64,000 bases of DNA from Maribacter sp. PR1 (GCF_028464145.1 NZ_JAQPCG010000001.1:186001-250000), one strand, 5' to 3'; shown: positions 43,891 to 53,699, counted from the first letter of the stretch. The notes: generated from the sequence alone by a model not told the origin. Translations and numbers: made by a program.

Positions 43891-44634
43891 CTAAATGAGT
43901 TGTTCGCTAGTTTTTCCAAATCTTCGTTCTCTGTTCTGGTAATTTTTTATGGCCTCTACCAAATGATGCTCATTAAAATCGGGCCAAAATACATCAATAA
44001 AATATAATTCGGCATATGCAATCTGCCATAATAAAAAATTGCTGATCCGATGTTCTCCACTGGTTCGGATTAGCAAGTCTACGTCTGGCAAATTTCGCGT
44101 GTAAAGATGGTTATTAATAATGGTTTCGTCAATATTTTCTGGCGAAATTATATTATTTTTAACTTTGGAGGCTATCGATTTTATAGCCGATTGCAGCTCC
44201 TCTCGAGAACCATAACTTAATGCCAAGGTAAGGGTCATGCCCGTGTTATCCTTGGTTTTTTTCATCACCTCCAAAAGCTCACCATGAGCTTTGTCCGGCA
44301 ATGCCGAAATGTTGCCGATAGTATTTAATTTGATATTATTTTTGTTAAAAGTTGCCAACTCCTTCTTTAAGGAGGAAACTAAAAGACGCATTAAGGTCTC
44401 CACCTCCAACTTTGGTCGATTCCAGTTTTCCGTTGAAAAGGTGTACAATGTGAGATATTCTATTCCTATTTTAGCGCAATTTTTTACAGTAGACCTCACG
44501 GTTTTCACTCCATTCTCATGGCCAAAAACCCTTAGCTTGCCTCTTTCCTTAGCCCATCTACCATTGCCATCCATAATAATCGCCATGTGCCTTGGCAGGT
44601 TATGCGCATCAATGTCATCTATCTTACTCTCCAT
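43891..44634 (-). CDS. uppS: Isoprenyl (undecaprenyl) diphosphate synthase
   Basis: Cis-prenyltransferase making the C55 lipid carrier for peptidoglycan and glycan export. The signature is MAIIMDGNGRWAKERG, with catalytic D22. Further motifs are YLTLYTFSTENWNRP, LSYGSREEL and LIRTSGEHRISNFLLWQIAYAELYF. Length 247 is standard. Sits six bases after the DUF6089 stop and four bases before bamA, in the usual flavobacterial envelope cluster. Confidence 0.97.
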   Translation of the reverse strand: MESKIDDIDAHNLPRHMAIIMDGNGRWAKERGKLRVFGHENGVKTVRSTVKNCAKIGIEYLTLYTFSTENWNRPKLEVETLMRLLVSSLKKELATFNKNNIKLNTIGNISALPDKAHGELLEVMKKTKDNTGMTLTLALSYGSREELQSAIKSIASKVKNNIISPENIDETIINNHLYTRNLPDVDLLIRTSGEHRISNFLLWQIAYAELYFIDVFWPDFNEHHLVEAIKNYQNRERRFGKTSEQLI

Positions 44635-44640
44635 TGTAAT

Positions 44641-45336
44641 TTATTGAAAGCAATCTCGGCAAGGTTTTCTTCCAAAGGTATATGTTAAAGTCACCCCTGA
44701 GAAAACATACCAATCATCACTAAAGATATTTCCAAAACTGAACTCTTCAAAATTGGAACCCATAGGGTTGCTGGCATCCAAATTATCAGTAAAGGTATAC
44801 CTTGCCCCTATTTCTGCCCCAAAAATAAGAAACTGGTTGATACGATACTTAAAACCTGCTGTCATTGGTATGGCGAATGATCCATCCGATTGGGAAATAT
44901 CTTGAAAAACACCCCCATTAAAATAGTTGAAATCATACCTAAAATAGGTAACTCCCGTATATAAGTAGGGAGTAAAGGCAGGACCCAATTTATGTAAGTT
45001 ATATTCCACAAAATTAAATTCCAGGCCTACGGAACCCTCTAATACGGAATTGTCTACCACATATCCCCGCTGCTGCCTTGAGGACATGCTCGATTTGTTG
45101 TCATCTGCAGTGAATTTACCATAGGTTATACTACCTCTCCAAGCATATCTTTTACTCTTGTTCCATTTGAACAGTCCACCAAAGGCCATTCCGGATGGTA
45201 ATATATAATTTGTTCGCCCTACGTCCCCTATCACATTCGCACCACCCGCGAAAAGACCCACTTCATAGGTCTGTGCTCTTATACAGAAAGAAGTCATAAA
45301 AAATATTAGTAGAGCTAAACTACGCATCATAATCAA
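44641..45336 (-). CDS. DUF6089-family outer-membrane protein
   Basis: Signal peptide (RSLALLIFFMTSFCIRAQ) then TYEVGLFAGGANVIGDVGRTN, the opening of DUF6089. The rest reads as an eight-strand-type barrel rich in Tyr, Phe and Gly and ends FSGVTLTYTFGRKPCRDCFQ, with two Cys at the extreme C-terminus. Its constant place before uppS and bamA points to outer-membrane biogenesis, but no activity is known to me. Confidence 0.88.
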   Translation of the reverse strand: MIMMRSLALLIFFMTSFCIRAQTYEVGLFAGGANVIGDVGRTNYILPSGMAFGGLFKWNKSKRYAWRGSITYGKFTADDNKSSMSSRQQRGYVVDNSVLEGSVGLEFNFVEYNLHKLGPAFTPYLYTGVTYFRYDFNYFNGGVFQDISQSDGSFAIPMTAGFKYRINQFLIFGAEIGARYTFTDNLDASNPMGSNFEEFSFGNIFSDDWYVFSGVTLTYTFGRKPCRDCFQ

Positions 45337-45442
45337 TATCGTTTACATTCCTATACAGCCAATTATCTATAGATAATAACCCCAAAAATTTGTTCTCAAA
45401 AGGTAAACAGTTTTTAATGGCAAATATTGTTTAAAGGAAAGC

Positions 45443-46324
45443 TCAATTTCTTCTGTCCTCTCCCCATAATAATTTATTTCGGAGTGTCTTCAAGAAACTT
45501 TCAGAAGTATATTCTATCATTTTGATAGTAAAAGGCGCTTTGGTTATGGTTATCTCATGTCCATTCTCCAGGGATGCTATTCTTGAATCCAATGAAACTA
45601 AATGGTTATCCTCGCGGCCTGAAACCCTTAACCTAATTTCCGTATCATCGGAAATAACCAAAGGCCTGGCATTCAAATTATGAGGAGCAATAGGCGTTAA
45701 TACCAAGGATTTTGCAGTGGGTATAATTACCGGACCACCACAGCTTAATGAGTATCCCGTTGAGCCCGTTGGGGTCGAAATAATTAAACCGTCAGCCCAA
45801 TACGAAGTGAGGTATTCATTATTTAAAAAAGTTTCAACAGTTATCATGGAAGTGGTATCCTTTCTGCTCACCGTGATTTCATTCAAAGCAAAATTTAAGC
45901 TACCAAACTCGACATCCAAAGCTTCCGCATGTATCTGGACCAAGCTTCTTTCAATTATACTATAATCACCTTTTTCAAATTCCTGAATTACCTTCCTAAC
46001 ATCCTCTTTTTTAAATGTAGAAAGAAAACCTAATCTACCTGTATTTACACCAACTATGGGTATACCCAAATCCTTAACAAATGTAGTTGCCCTAAGAATT
46101 GTGCCGTCACCCCCAAAACTTACGAACATATCAAAGGTATGATCTAATCCACGCTCTGATGTAAATGTTGGATAGGAAACCGAGTCTTTCTTTTCCTTAA
46201 ATAATTGATGGAAATCCCTCTCGATAAAGACTTCGGATTTTACCTTATCAAGTTCATCCAAAAGCTCCTCTACGTAATCAAAGGCATTATCCTGATAAGT
46301 TTGACCGTAAATGGCGACTTTCAT
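45443..46324 (-). CDS. nadK: NAD kinase
   Basis: Makes NADP from NAD and ATP. The GGDGT motif is at residues 71-75 (FVSFGGDGTILRA), the NAD site has GVNTGRLGFL, and the Gly-rich loop TPTGSTGYSLSCGGP and LTPIAPHNLNARP complete the active site. Start set at 46324 (MKVAIYGQTY), one base beyond the stop of the upstream CBS gene; an ATG nine bases earlier would overlap that gene by eight bases. Clearly coupled to the CBS gene. Confidence 0.96.
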   Translation of the reverse strand: MKVAIYGQTYQDNAFDYVEELLDELDKVKSEVFIERDFHQLFKEKKDSVSYPTFTSERGLDHTFDMFVSFGGDGTILRATTFVKDLGIPIVGVNTGRLGFLSTFKKEDVRKVIQEFEKGDYSIIERSLVQIHAEALDVEFGSLNFALNEITVSRKDTTSMITVETFLNNEYLTSYWADGLIISTPTGSTGYSLSCGGPVIIPTAKSLVLTPIAPHNLNARPLVISDDTEIRLRVSGREDNHLVSLDSRIASLENGHEITITKAPFTIKMIEYTSESFLKTLRNKLLWGEDRRN

Positions 46325-46325
46325 A

Positions 46326-46982
46326 CTAGACATTTAGATACTTATCCAGATAGTCCGACCTATTTTTTAAATCTTCCAAAAACTGGTCATCACTATTTCC
46401 AAAGATTATATGGTAATTATACCTTCTAAAGGTTTGTACAACCTTGTCAAAATTCGAAGTACTTATTTTAATGGTAACTTGTACCACATCATTCTGCATG
46501 TCAGTAATAAAGCCACCAATCAATTTTGCATTATTACTTTCCACGATTTGCGCTATTTCGCTAAATGAATAATCCTTTACCCCAGTGGCTACGACCAAAA
46601 TATTGCCAGGATCCGTAAAGAAAGGTGTATTTATAAAAACAGAAACGATATCCGTTAAGTCATAGTAACCTATTACCTTTTCGGCTTTATCCAAAATAGG
46701 AAGTAGATTTGCTTCATTTCTTGCAAATACTTCCAGAACGTCCAACCAACTCGTTTCCCTCCGAACAAAAAATGTTTCTAAGTCATACCTATATTCATCG
46801 ATCCTTGAATCAATGGGAACTACGTCCATATCATTTTCGGAAAAAACCCCTAAAAACCTATCCTTCTCAAGGATAGCAACATGGGAATAGGTGTTTTCCT
46901 TGAAAAACTCCATAACCTCACTACATGACACTTGAACGTCAAAAGTTGGGATGTTAGAAATAATATGTTGTTGAATATTCAT
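46326..46982 (-). CDS. CBS-domain protein
   Basis: Two CBS motifs (VSCSEVMEFFKENTYSHVAILEKD and TSWLDVLEVFARNEANLLPILDK) form one Bateman module in residues 1-130, followed by a C-terminal ACT-like region (DYSFSEIAQIVESNNAKLIGG, DVVQVTIKIST). CBS pairs usually bind adenosine nucleotides, so a link with the adjacent NAD kinase as an energy or nucleotide sensor is a reasonable guess. Divergent from pdxJ. Confidence 0.88.
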   Translation of the reverse strand: MNIQQHIISNIPTFDVQVSCSEVMEFFKENTYSHVAILEKDRFLGVFSENDMDVVPIDSRIDEYRYDLETFFVRRETSWLDVLEVFARNEANLLPILDKAEKVIGYYDLTDIVSVFINTPFFTDPGNILVVATGVKDYSFSEIAQIVESNNAKLIGGFITDMQNDVVQVTIKISTSNFDKVVQTFRRYNYHIIFGNSDDQFLEDLKNRSDYLDKYLNV

Positions 46983-46998
46983 ATCCGAGATTATAACG

Positions 46999-47047
46999 CA
47001 AAATTACAATTAATAATATCAAAAGGTGTGCCTTATTCGTATTTTTG
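46999..47047. promoter_or_regulatory. Divergent promoter region between the CBS gene and pdxJ
   Basis: Two exact TAnnTTTG boxes face apart: TAATTTTG on the minus strand at 46999-47006 for the CBS-nadK transcript and TATTTTTG on the plus strand at 47040-47047 for pdxJ. Neither has a clear -33 box at the usual distance. Confidence 0.45.
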
Positions 47048-47074
47048 GGGTCCTTTTACTAAGTAATCGATAAT

Positions 47075-47788
47075 ATGACGAAACTAAGTGTTAATGTGAA
47101 TAAAATAGCCACCTTAAGAAATGCCAGAGGTGGAAATGTACCTAATTTATTAAAGGTTGCCTCGGACATTGAAAGATTTGGTGCCCAAGGAATAACGGTT
47201 CATCCAAGACCGGACGAACGCCATATTAGATATCGTGACACCAGAGATTTAAAAAAAATTGTTGCCACTGAATTTAATGTTGAAGGAAACCCCAATCCTA
47301 AATTTATTGAATTGGTCTTAGGAGTAAAACCCGACCAAGTAACTTTGGTGCCAGACGCGGTGGATGCCATTACCTCCAATTCTGGCTGGGATACAATTAA
47401 GCATCAAGAATTCCTAAGGGAAGTCATATCCAAATTTAAGGACGCCGGAATAAGAACCTCCATATTTGTAGATCCAGATGAGCAAATGGTTAAAGGAGCA
47501 AAGTCCACAGGAACCGATAGAATTGAGCTATATACCGAAAGTTATGCAACTGGATATTCCTCAAATAAAGAAATGGCCATAAAGCCTTTTATTGAAGCTG
47601 CTAAAATGGCAAACTCACTTAATATTGGCATTAATGCAGGTCATGATTTGAGTTTAGAAAATATTCAATTTTTCAGTGAGAATATTCCCGGTCTTTTAGA
47701 AGTTTCCATTGGACATGCCTTAATATGCGAATCTTTGTACCTCGGGTTAGACAATGTTGTAAACATGTATTTAAACAAATTGAAATGA
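47075..47788 (+). CDS. pdxJ: Pyridoxine 5'-phosphate synthase
   Basis: TIM-barrel enzyme that condenses 1-deoxyxylulose 5-phosphate with 3-amino-2-oxopropyl phosphate in DXP-dependent vitamin B6 synthesis. Motifs are LSVNVNKIATLRNARGG, GITVHPRPDERHI, VTLVPD, SIFVDPD and NAGHDLSLENI. Length 237 is normal. Its stop overlaps the hydrolase start by four bases (ATGA). Confidence 0.97.
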   Translation: MTKLSVNVNKIATLRNARGGNVPNLLKVASDIERFGAQGITVHPRPDERHIRYRDTRDLKKIVATEFNVEGNPNPKFIELVLGVKPDQVTLVPDAVDAITSNSGWDTIKHQEFLREVISKFKDAGIRTSIFVDPDEQMVKGAKSTGTDRIELYTESYATGYSSNKEMAIKPFIEAAKMANSLNIGINAGHDLSLENIQFFSENIPGLLEVSIGHALICESLYLGLDNVVNMYLNKLK

Positions 47789-48558
47789 ACCCAATTTTAT
47801 ACTCTAACATTATAGGCACAGGAGAACCACTTTGTATTTTACATGGCTTTTTGGGAATGTCCGACAATTGGAAAACCTTGGGCACCCAGTATGCAGAAAA
47901 TGGTTTTGAAGTACATCTATTAGATCAAAGAAATCATGGGAGAAGTTTCCAATCAGCAGATTTTAATTATGACCTATTGGCAAAAGACCTATTGGATTAT
48001 CTCAACGATAAAAAAATCGATAAGGCCACAATAATCGGTCATTCTATGGGTGGTAAAACAGCTATGCAATTCGCCTGTTCCTATCCGGAAAAAACCAAAA
48101 AGTTATTGGTGGCTGATATTGCCCCTAGGTATTATCCTCCACATCATCAAGACATATTAAATGCCTTGAATAGTCTTGACCTGAACAGTATAAAAAGTAG
48201 AAGTGATGCAGACCAACAATTGGGAAGGTATTTGGAGAACTTCGGTGTGCGTCAATTTTTGTTAAAAAACCTATACAGAACCAAGGACAAGAAATTTGGT
48301 CTTAGGATGAATTTGCGAGTATTGAGCGACAAAATGGAAGAGATTGGGGAAAATATCTCTAGCTCGGAAAGCTTCAACGGGCCTACACTTTTTTTAAAGG
48401 GTAGCAAATCGGAATATGTTTCTGAGGCTGACACCGCACAAATAAAAAGACATTTCCCAAATGCAAGGATAGAAGTTATTGAAAATGCAGGGCATTGGCT
48501 ACATGCTGAAAATCCAACACAGTTCTTTGAAAAATCATTACGTTTTTTTCAACAATAA
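47785..48558 (+). CDS. Alpha/beta hydrolase (YbfF-like esterase)
   Basis: 257 residues: oxyanion HGFLGMSDNW, DQRNHGRS, nucleophile elbow IIGHSMGGK (S87), an acid in LLVADIAPRYYPP or the later strand, and the His in ENAGHWLHAENP. This is the YbfF acyl-CoA/carboxyl-esterase type. Start set at ATG 47785, which overlaps the pdxJ stop in ATGA fashion; the conserved N-terminus begins there. Substrate unknown, and the coupling to pdxJ is probably positional. Confidence 0.9.
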   Translation: MNPILYSNIIGTGEPLCILHGFLGMSDNWKTLGTQYAENGFEVHLLDQRNHGRSFQSADFNYDLLAKDLLDYLNDKKIDKATIIGHSMGGKTAMQFACSYPEKTKKLLVADIAPRYYPPHHQDILNALNSLDLNSIKSRSDADQQLGRYLENFGVRQFLLKNLYRTKDKKFGLRMNLRVLSDKMEEIGENISSSESFNGPTLFLKGSKSEYVSEADTAQIKRHFPNARIEVIENAGHWLHAENPTQFFEKSLRFFQQ

Positions 48559-48635
48559 CAAAGAACGATCGCAAGGTCCGCTTAGCTCTAAACCATTTAA
48601 TTTTCTATCTTTAAAAGAATCTAAATTTTTGTACC

Positions 48636-48980
48636 ATGAACATGATCATCCGAATACTTTTGAGCGCCTTAGCGGTTGTTCTTTTGGCTAATTTTCTTCC
48701 ACATGTATCCGTCGACTCATATGTTACGGCCATTATAGTCGCAATTGTACTAAGTCTTTTAAACTTTATAGTAAAGCCCATTTTGGTCATCCTTACCTTA
48801 CCGGTAACCATTGTCACCTTTGGTCTTTTTCTGCTGATTATCAACGCTCTAATCATATTATTAGCCGATAATTTAATAGGTGGTTTTAATGTTGACGGCC
48901 TTTGGTGGGCCCTGCTTTTTAGTCTTTTACTGTCTTTTTTGCAATCAATTCTATTTTCGCTACTTAAGGAGGATAAATAA
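48636..48980 (+). CDS. Phage-holin-family membrane protein
   Basis: 114 residues with four hydrophobic helices and the family motif LLNFIVKPILVILTLPVTI. These chromosomal proteins are named for similarity to a holin family but are widespread in bacteria with no phage nearby, as here; no lysis genes are present. Function in the inner membrane unknown. Confidence 0.85.
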   Translation: MNMIIRILLSALAVVLLANFLPHVSVDSYVTAIIVAIVLSLLNFIVKPILVILTLPVTIVTFGLFLLIINALIILLADNLIGGFNVDGLWWALLFSLLLSFLQSILFSLLKEDK

Positions 48981-49014
48981 CCAGTTATTATTTGAAATTC
49001 AGCCCTTTAAAAAC

Positions 49015-49045
49015 TTGTTCAACATAAGAAAATAAAGTAATTTTG
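49015..49045 (+). promoter_or_regulatory. Promoter of tig
   Basis: TTG, 20 bases, TAATTTTG: one of the best -33/-7 matches in the window. The leader to the ATG at 49085 is about 35 bases. Confidence 0.6.
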
Positions 49046-49084
49046 CCTCCCGTTTTATTAAAGTAATCAAGAAGATACGAAGGA

Positions 49085-50407
49085 ATGAATATTACAAAAG
49101 AACAGATAGACGATTTAAATGCCGTTGTTAAAGTTGCTATCACAAAGGAAGACTATCAAGATAAGGTGGACACTATCCTTAAAGACTACAAAAAACAGGC
49201 CAACATACCCGGTTTTAGAAAAGGGCAAGTACCTATGGGGCTAATTAAAAAGCAATATGGAAAAGCTGTCTTGGTAGACGAAGTAAACAAATTACTTCAA
49301 GACAACCTGAACAAATATTTGACCGAGGAAAAATTAGACGTACTTGGAAATCCTCTACCCAAACAAAAAGATGATTTTGATTGGGACCAGGACGAATTGG
49401 ATTTTGAATTTGAATTAGGACTGGCACCTGAGTTCGAAGTTCCTTTAAAAACTAAAAAAGCCATTACCCATTACAAAATTGTTGCTGACAAAAAAATGAT
49501 TTCCGAGCAGGTGGAGCGAATCCAAAAGCAATATGGAAAATTAGTAAACAAAGAGGAAGTTGGGAAAAAAGATGAAGTTTCAGGTACTTTTACCAATGAA
49601 GAGGAGGAGATAGACAACCAGGCCCTTCTTGAAATGGATAAGCTTAAAAGTAAAAAAGCCATTGAAAGCCTTTTAGGTAAAAAAGTGGGTGACGTAGTTA
49701 CTTTAAAGACCAAAGGCCTATTGAAAGAAGACCATTTGCTTGCCAGTGTTTTGGGAATTGCCAGAGATAAGGCTGAAAACTTGAACACCGAAGTTACTTT
49801 CACGATTAAGGAAATAAATGAAAGAGAGCCTGCTGATTTAAACCAGGAGCTTTTTGATAAACTTTTTGGAAAGGATACCGTAAAATCCGAAAAAGAATTA
49901 AGGGAACGTATTGCTGAAGATTCGGAAAAGCAATTTGAACAACAGGCCGATCAAAAATTATTGAATGACGTAACGGAGTATTATATTGAAAATACAAAGT
50001 TTGAACTTCCTACTGGATTTTTGACCAAGTGGATTCAAATGACAGGTGATAAGCAGTTATCTCCTGAAGAAGCCAGCGAAGAGTATGAAAAGTCGGAAAA
50101 AGGATTACGCTACCAACTTATTGAAGGTAAGATAATCAAGGATAACGATCTTCAGGTTCAATTTGATGAATTGAAAGAGTTTGCAAAGGGATTTATAAAA
50201 TCTCAAATGGCGCAATTTGGACAATTAGACCCTAAAGAAGAAGAATTGGATAATATTGCTGCAAGGGTTTTAGGAAACCAAGACGAAGTAAAACGTTTAT
50301 CCGAACAACTTATGAGCCAGAAGTTATTGGAACTTTATAAGGAAAAAGGAAACCTAAAGACAAAAGAAGTTACCTATGATAACTTTGTGAAAGAAGTTTA
50401 CGGATAA
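49085..50407 (+). CDS. tig: Trigger factor
   Basis: Ribosome-bound chaperone. The N-terminal ribosome-binding signature is IPGFRKGQVPMGLIKKQYG. The middle PPIase-like domain is shortened and divergent, and the C-terminal helical chaperone arms occupy about 250-440. Bacteroidota trigger factors commonly lack a good FKBP active site, as appears here. It precedes clpP and clpX, the classical tig-clpP-clpX order, but a terminator separates it from clpP. Confidence 0.93.
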   Translation: MNITKEQIDDLNAVVKVAITKEDYQDKVDTILKDYKKQANIPGFRKGQVPMGLIKKQYGKAVLVDEVNKLLQDNLNKYLTEEKLDVLGNPLPKQKDDFDWDQDELDFEFELGLAPEFEVPLKTKKAITHYKIVADKKMISEQVERIQKQYGKLVNKEEVGKKDEVSGTFTNEEEEIDNQALLEMDKLKSKKAIESLLGKKVGDVVTLKTKGLLKEDHLLASVLGIARDKAENLNTEVTFTIKEINEREPADLNQELFDKLFGKDTVKSEKELRERIAEDSEKQFEQQADQKLLNDVTEYYIENTKFELPTGFLTKWIQMTGDKQLSPEEASEEYEKSEKGLRYQLIEGKIIKDNDLQVQFDELKEFAKGFIKSQMAQFGQLDPKEEELDNIAARVLGNQDEVKRLSEQLMSQKLLELYKEKGNLKTKEVTYDNFVKEVYG

Positions 50408-50435
50408 CATTCAAACAATAAATTAAGTATCTTTA

Positions 50436-50470
50436 CGGTGCCGGAAATCCATTTTTCGGCACCTTTTTTT
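50436..50470 (+). terminator. Terminator after tig
   Basis: Stem GGTGCCG/CGGCACC, extended by GAAA/TTTT pairs, followed by TTTTTTT. Lies 30 bases beyond the tig stop and so uncouples tig from clpP. Confidence 0.85.
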
Positions 50471-50496
50471 ACTACTAAAAAATCGATTAAGAGTTT

Positions 50497-51177
50497 ATGG
50501 ATTACGGAAAAGAATTCAAAAAATACGCCATAAAAGATCAAGGTATCAACAGTATGTACTACGATAAGATAATGAGTAGCATGTATCCTGTGGATATGAC
50601 TCCAAACATTATCGAGGAAAGACAGCTTAATGCCATTGCAATGGATGTGTTTTCGAGATTAATGATGGATCGGATTATCTTTTTGGGAACTGGAATCAAT
50701 GATCAGGTGGCCAATATAGTGCAGGCACAACTATTATTTTTGGAAAGTGCAGATGCTTCCAAGGACATCCAAATTTATATTAATTCCCCGGGAGGTAGTG
50801 TTTATGCCGGCTTAGGTATATATGACACCATGCAATTTATCAAACCTGATGTTGCCACTATTTGTACTGGTATGGCGGCTTCCATGGGAGCTGTGCTTCT
50901 TTGTGCAGGCGAAAAAGGAAAACGAAGTGGATTAACCCATTCTAGGGTAATGATACACCAACCTTTAGGCGGAGCTCAAGGTCAGGCAAGTGACATAGAG
51001 ATTACAGCACGGGAAATCCTAAAATTAAAGGAAGAACTTTATCAAATCATTTCGAAACATTCAGGACAGTCCATTGAAAAAATTCATGAAGATAGTGATC
51101 GCGATTATTGGATGAAAGCTGATGCTGCGCTTGAATATGGGATGATTGACGAGATTTTAGTAAGGGATAAAGAATAA
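50497..51177 (+). CDS. clpP: ATP-dependent Clp protease proteolytic subunit
   Basis: Serine peptidase of the Clp barrel. Catalytic S129 in [12 protein letters not shown] and H154 in [30 protein letters not shown] precedes them, and an Asp lies in the DSDRDYWM region. The start has a short pro-segment-like extension ([20 protein letters not shown]). Works with ClpX encoded 86 bases downstream. Confidence 0.97.
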   Translation: MDYGKEFKKYAIKDQGINSMYYDKIMSSMYPVDMTPNIIEERQLNAIAMDVFSRLMMDRIIFLGTGINDQVANIVQAQLLFLESADASKDIQIYINSPGGSVYAGLGIYDTMQFIKPDVATICTGMAASMGAVLLCAGEKGKRSGLTHSRVMIHQPLGGAQGQASDIEITAREILKLKEELYQIISKHSGQSIEKIHEDSDRDYWMKADAALEYGMIDEILVRDKE

Positions 51178-51263
51178 TTTCGACCAATTACTAGAAATTT
51201 AATTGTTTTATTGAACCAAAAAGAATTATAATACGTTAGTTTTTTGGTTAGATTAATCATTAT

Positions 51264-52499
51264 ATGGCAAAGGAAAATTTAGAATGTTCGTTTTGTGGAA
51301 GGAAAAAGCCAGAAACCAATCTTTTAATCGCTGGTTTGGATGCTCACATATGTGATAGATGCATTGAGCAGGCCCACGGTATCGTGGCAGAGGAATCGAG
51401 ACAAACCAAAACAAACGACCTTAGTTCGGAACTTACCCTTAAGAAACCTCAGGAAATCAAGGAGTTTCTTGACACTTTCATCATTGGTCAGGAACGAACA
51501 AAAAAGGTAATGTCCGTAGCCGTATATAATCATTACAAAAGATTATTACAACCTTCTTCCAAGGAGGACGATATTGAAATACAGAAGAGCAATATTATAA
51601 TGGTAGGTCAGACCGGAACCGGAAAGACCCTTATGGCCAAGACCATAGCCAAAATGCTCAATGTACCCTTAGCCATTGTAGATGCTACCGTACTTACAGA
51701 GGCTGGTTATGTTGGTGAAGATGTAGAGAGTATCTTAACAAGGTTACTCCAAGCGGCCGATTATAATCTTGAAAAAGCAGAGCGTGGTATTGTTTTCATC
51801 GATGAGATAGACAAGATTGCCCGCAAAAGCGACAATCCTTCGATTACCCGTGACGTATCCGGTGAAGGCGTTCAACAAGGTTTACTAAAACTATTAGAAG
51901 GTACTACTGTAAATGTACCGCCTAAGGGTGGAAGAAAACATCCTGACCAAAAATTTATTGAAGTAAATACAGAGAATATATTGTTTATTGCTGGTGGTGC
52001 CTTCGATGGAATCGAAAGAGCCATAACAAAACGACTTAACCTGCAAGCCGTTGGTTACAGTGCTTCAAAGGCAGATGAAAATCTGGATGAAACCAATATA
52101 CTTCAATATATTATACCAAAAGACTTAAAGGAATTTGGCCTTATACCAGAAATTATTGGAAGGCTTCCTGTTTTAACCCATATGAATCCTCTAGATGAAA
52201 AAACTTTGAGGGCCATACTTACCGAACCTAAAAATGCCATTATCAAACAGTACGAAAAACTGTTTGCAATGGATGACATTACCTTTACCATTACGGATCA
52301 GGCATTGGATTATATTGTTAAAAAAGCCATTGAATACAAACTTGGCGCTAGGGGATTAAGATCTCTTTGTGAGGCTATATTTACAGATGCCATGTTTGAA
52401 ATGCCAAGTACGGATGAGTCTGAGTTTAAGGTTACCAAACCATATGCAGAGCAAAAACTTTCGTACGAGACGGTGAAAAAATTAAAGGCAGTTTCTTAA
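51264..52499 (+). CDS. clpX: Clp protease ATP-binding subunit ClpX
   Basis: AAA+ unfoldase. The N-terminal zinc finger has C8, C11, C30 and C33 ([17 protein letters not shown]). Walker A is GQTGTGKT (115-122), Walker B is [12 protein letters not shown], and the pore loop region has GYVGEDVES. The sensor-2 region [12 protein letters not shown] is near the end. 411 residues. Its last codons form half of a terminator hairpin. Confidence 0.98.
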   Translation: MAKENLECSFCGRKKPETNLLIAGLDAHICDRCIEQAHGIVAEESRQTKTNDLSSELTLKKPQEIKEFLDTFIIGQERTKKVMSVAVYNHYKRLLQPSSKEDDIEIQKSNIIMVGQTGTGKTLMAKTIAKMLNVPLAIVDATVLTEAGYVGEDVESILTRLLQAADYNLEKAERGIVFIDEIDKIARKSDNPSITRDVSGEGVQQGLLKLLEGTTVNVPPKGGRKHPDQKFIEVNTENILFIAGGAFDGIERAITKRLNLQAVGYSASKADENLDETNILQYIIPKDLKEFGLIPEIIGRLPVLTHMNPLDEKTLRAILTEPKNAIIKQYEKLFAMDDITFTITDQALDYIVKKAIEYKLGARGLRSLCEAIFTDAMFEMPSTDESEFKVTKPYAEQKLSYETVKKLKAVS

Positions 52500-52514
52500 A
52501 CTGCCTTTTTTTCT
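52484..52514. terminator. Terminator overlapping the clpX and hydrolase stop codons
   Basis: Eleven-base-pair stem AAAGGCAGTTT/AAACTGCCTTT, loop CTT, followed by Ts on the plus strand; it also lies within the 3' end of the convergent hydrolase gene. Both proteins' last residues are encoded by the stem. Confidence 0.85.
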
Positions 52515-53062
52515 ACTGGTTCTGGTATAGAAATCGTAGTAACTTGTTTTAATAAAGAAAGACATACATCTTTAATTATTTTTTCATCCGTGTATAGCGT
52601 GTGTCCGTAGTTGGGAATTAAATCCAATTCAACATCTACCTTATTGGCCCAAGTATCACTTGGTTTATTAATATCCTTTTCCCCATATATTAAATGGAAT
52701 GGAACATTTGGTTTTTCTTCTTGAAGCCTAATTCTGGTAGCAGAAACAGAAAATAGTGATTTAACCTTCAATCCTTTTAGGGCAGCTTTCCAAACAATAG
52801 TACCGCCTGTACTAAAAGCTAAATAATAACAAGGAGTTTTTTCCTTTTTCAATAAGTGGGCAACCGCTGTATCAATACCCCCATTTATAAAAGCTTCATG
52901 GACGTTTTTTCCAGTTTGCACCGGTAAATCTAAATTCGCCAATTGTTGGCTATCATAAAAAGTAATATCGAAATACTGTTGTAGATAACCTAAATATGAA
53001 GTAATCCAAAGGCCCTTTTTTGTGCCCCACATATCCGAGACAATTACTAGTTTTTCAGCCAT
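52496..53062 (-). CDS. Alpha/beta-hydrolase-fold protein
   Basis: 188 residues. The core fold shows a nucleophile elbow-like [16 protein letters not shown] (Ser in SxGG position), [10 protein letters not shown] with the acid and PNYGHTLY with the His, so it is probably an active but small serine hydrolase. The usual oxyanion HG motif is replaced by [11 protein letters not shown]. Substrate unknown. Its stop overlaps clpX by four bases, convergently. Confidence 0.75.
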   Translation of the reverse strand: MAEKLVIVSDMWGTKKGLWITSYLGYLQQYFDITFYDSQQLANLDLPVQTGKNVHEAFINGGIDTAVAHLLKKEKTPCYYLAFSTGGTIVWKAALKGLKVKSLFSVSATRIRLQEEKPNVPFHLIYGEKDINKPSDTWANKVDVELDLIPNYGHTLYTDEKIIKDVCLSLLKQVTTISIPEPVEKKAV

Positions 53063-53074
53063 AATTATAGTTTT

Positions 53075-53107
53075 GTAAATTAATAGTTTGGGAACATTAC
53101 CTTCAAA
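53075..53107 (-). promoter_or_regulatory. Promoter of the hydrolase gene
   Basis: On the minus strand TTTG, 21 bases, TAATTTAC: acceptable -33/-7 pair (last -7 base differs). Ends 12 bases before the ATG, implying an almost leaderless message. Confidence 0.4.
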
Positions 53108-53233
53108 TTGCTTAATTAACGTGACAAACCATCATTTATTTGTTTAGTAGCTACAAATCTTCGACGTAGTCCATTAAAGCATTTTTTAAGCAACCATTTA
53201 AATCAACGAACAAACAAGCACGAAGAATAATTA

Positions 53234-53608
53234 TTAATTATACCAATCTCCTCCAATTGCCAAGCCGGATCCATTGATTGCCAGCCATAATGCTCCGAAT
53301 ACTCCGACCGTTGCCGTTGTAGATAATACTATGGTCTTCCCAAGGGAAAACTTTCCTTTTTTAATTTCTTGGATTCCGTCCCTTCTAAGTTCGATAATTT
53401 TTCCATTTGAAGTTATATAGGTTATAATACTGTCTTTAACACTAAGCACCCTACCTTTTTTAAACTTACCATATTCCACATGTTTCAACTTATATCTATC
53501 CCCAGTTATGAGTTCTTCTTGATTCAGTTCCAGTTTTTTATAAGTAAAACAACTTTGCAATAACAATACGACAACTAATAACATCAATTTAGTTTTCATA
53601 ACGATCAA
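53234..53608 (-). CDS. Small lipoprotein of unknown function
   Basis: N-terminal hydrophobic stretch with lipobox (LLLQSC), then about 70 residues of beta-rich sequence (KKGRVLSVKDSIITYITSNG, ELRRDGIQEIKKGKFS) resembling a small SH3-like/PRC fold. A C-terminal hydrophobic, Gly-rich segment follows (about 92-120, IVLSTTATVGVFGALWLAI). Two ATG codons are possible starts nine bases apart. Typical of unknown Bacteroidota envelope proteins. Confidence 0.75.
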   Translation of the reverse strand: MIVMKTKLMLLVVVLLLQSCFTYKKLELNQEELITGDRYKLKHVEYGKFKKGRVLSVKDSIITYITSNGKIIELRRDGIQEIKKGKFSLGKTIVLSTTATVGVFGALWLAINGSGLAIGGDWYN

Positions 53609-53699
53609 CCATAAATTATAGGTACAAAACTAGAAAGCAGACAAAACTAATTGTCCAGAATTATCTAAATCAAAGAAATTCGGACAGTGTTTTAAAGCA

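Noticed and set aside
48636-48980. Holin-like gene as a sign of a prophage
   Set aside because: No other phage gene, integrase, lysin or attachment repeat is nearby, and the family is common on ordinary chromosomes.
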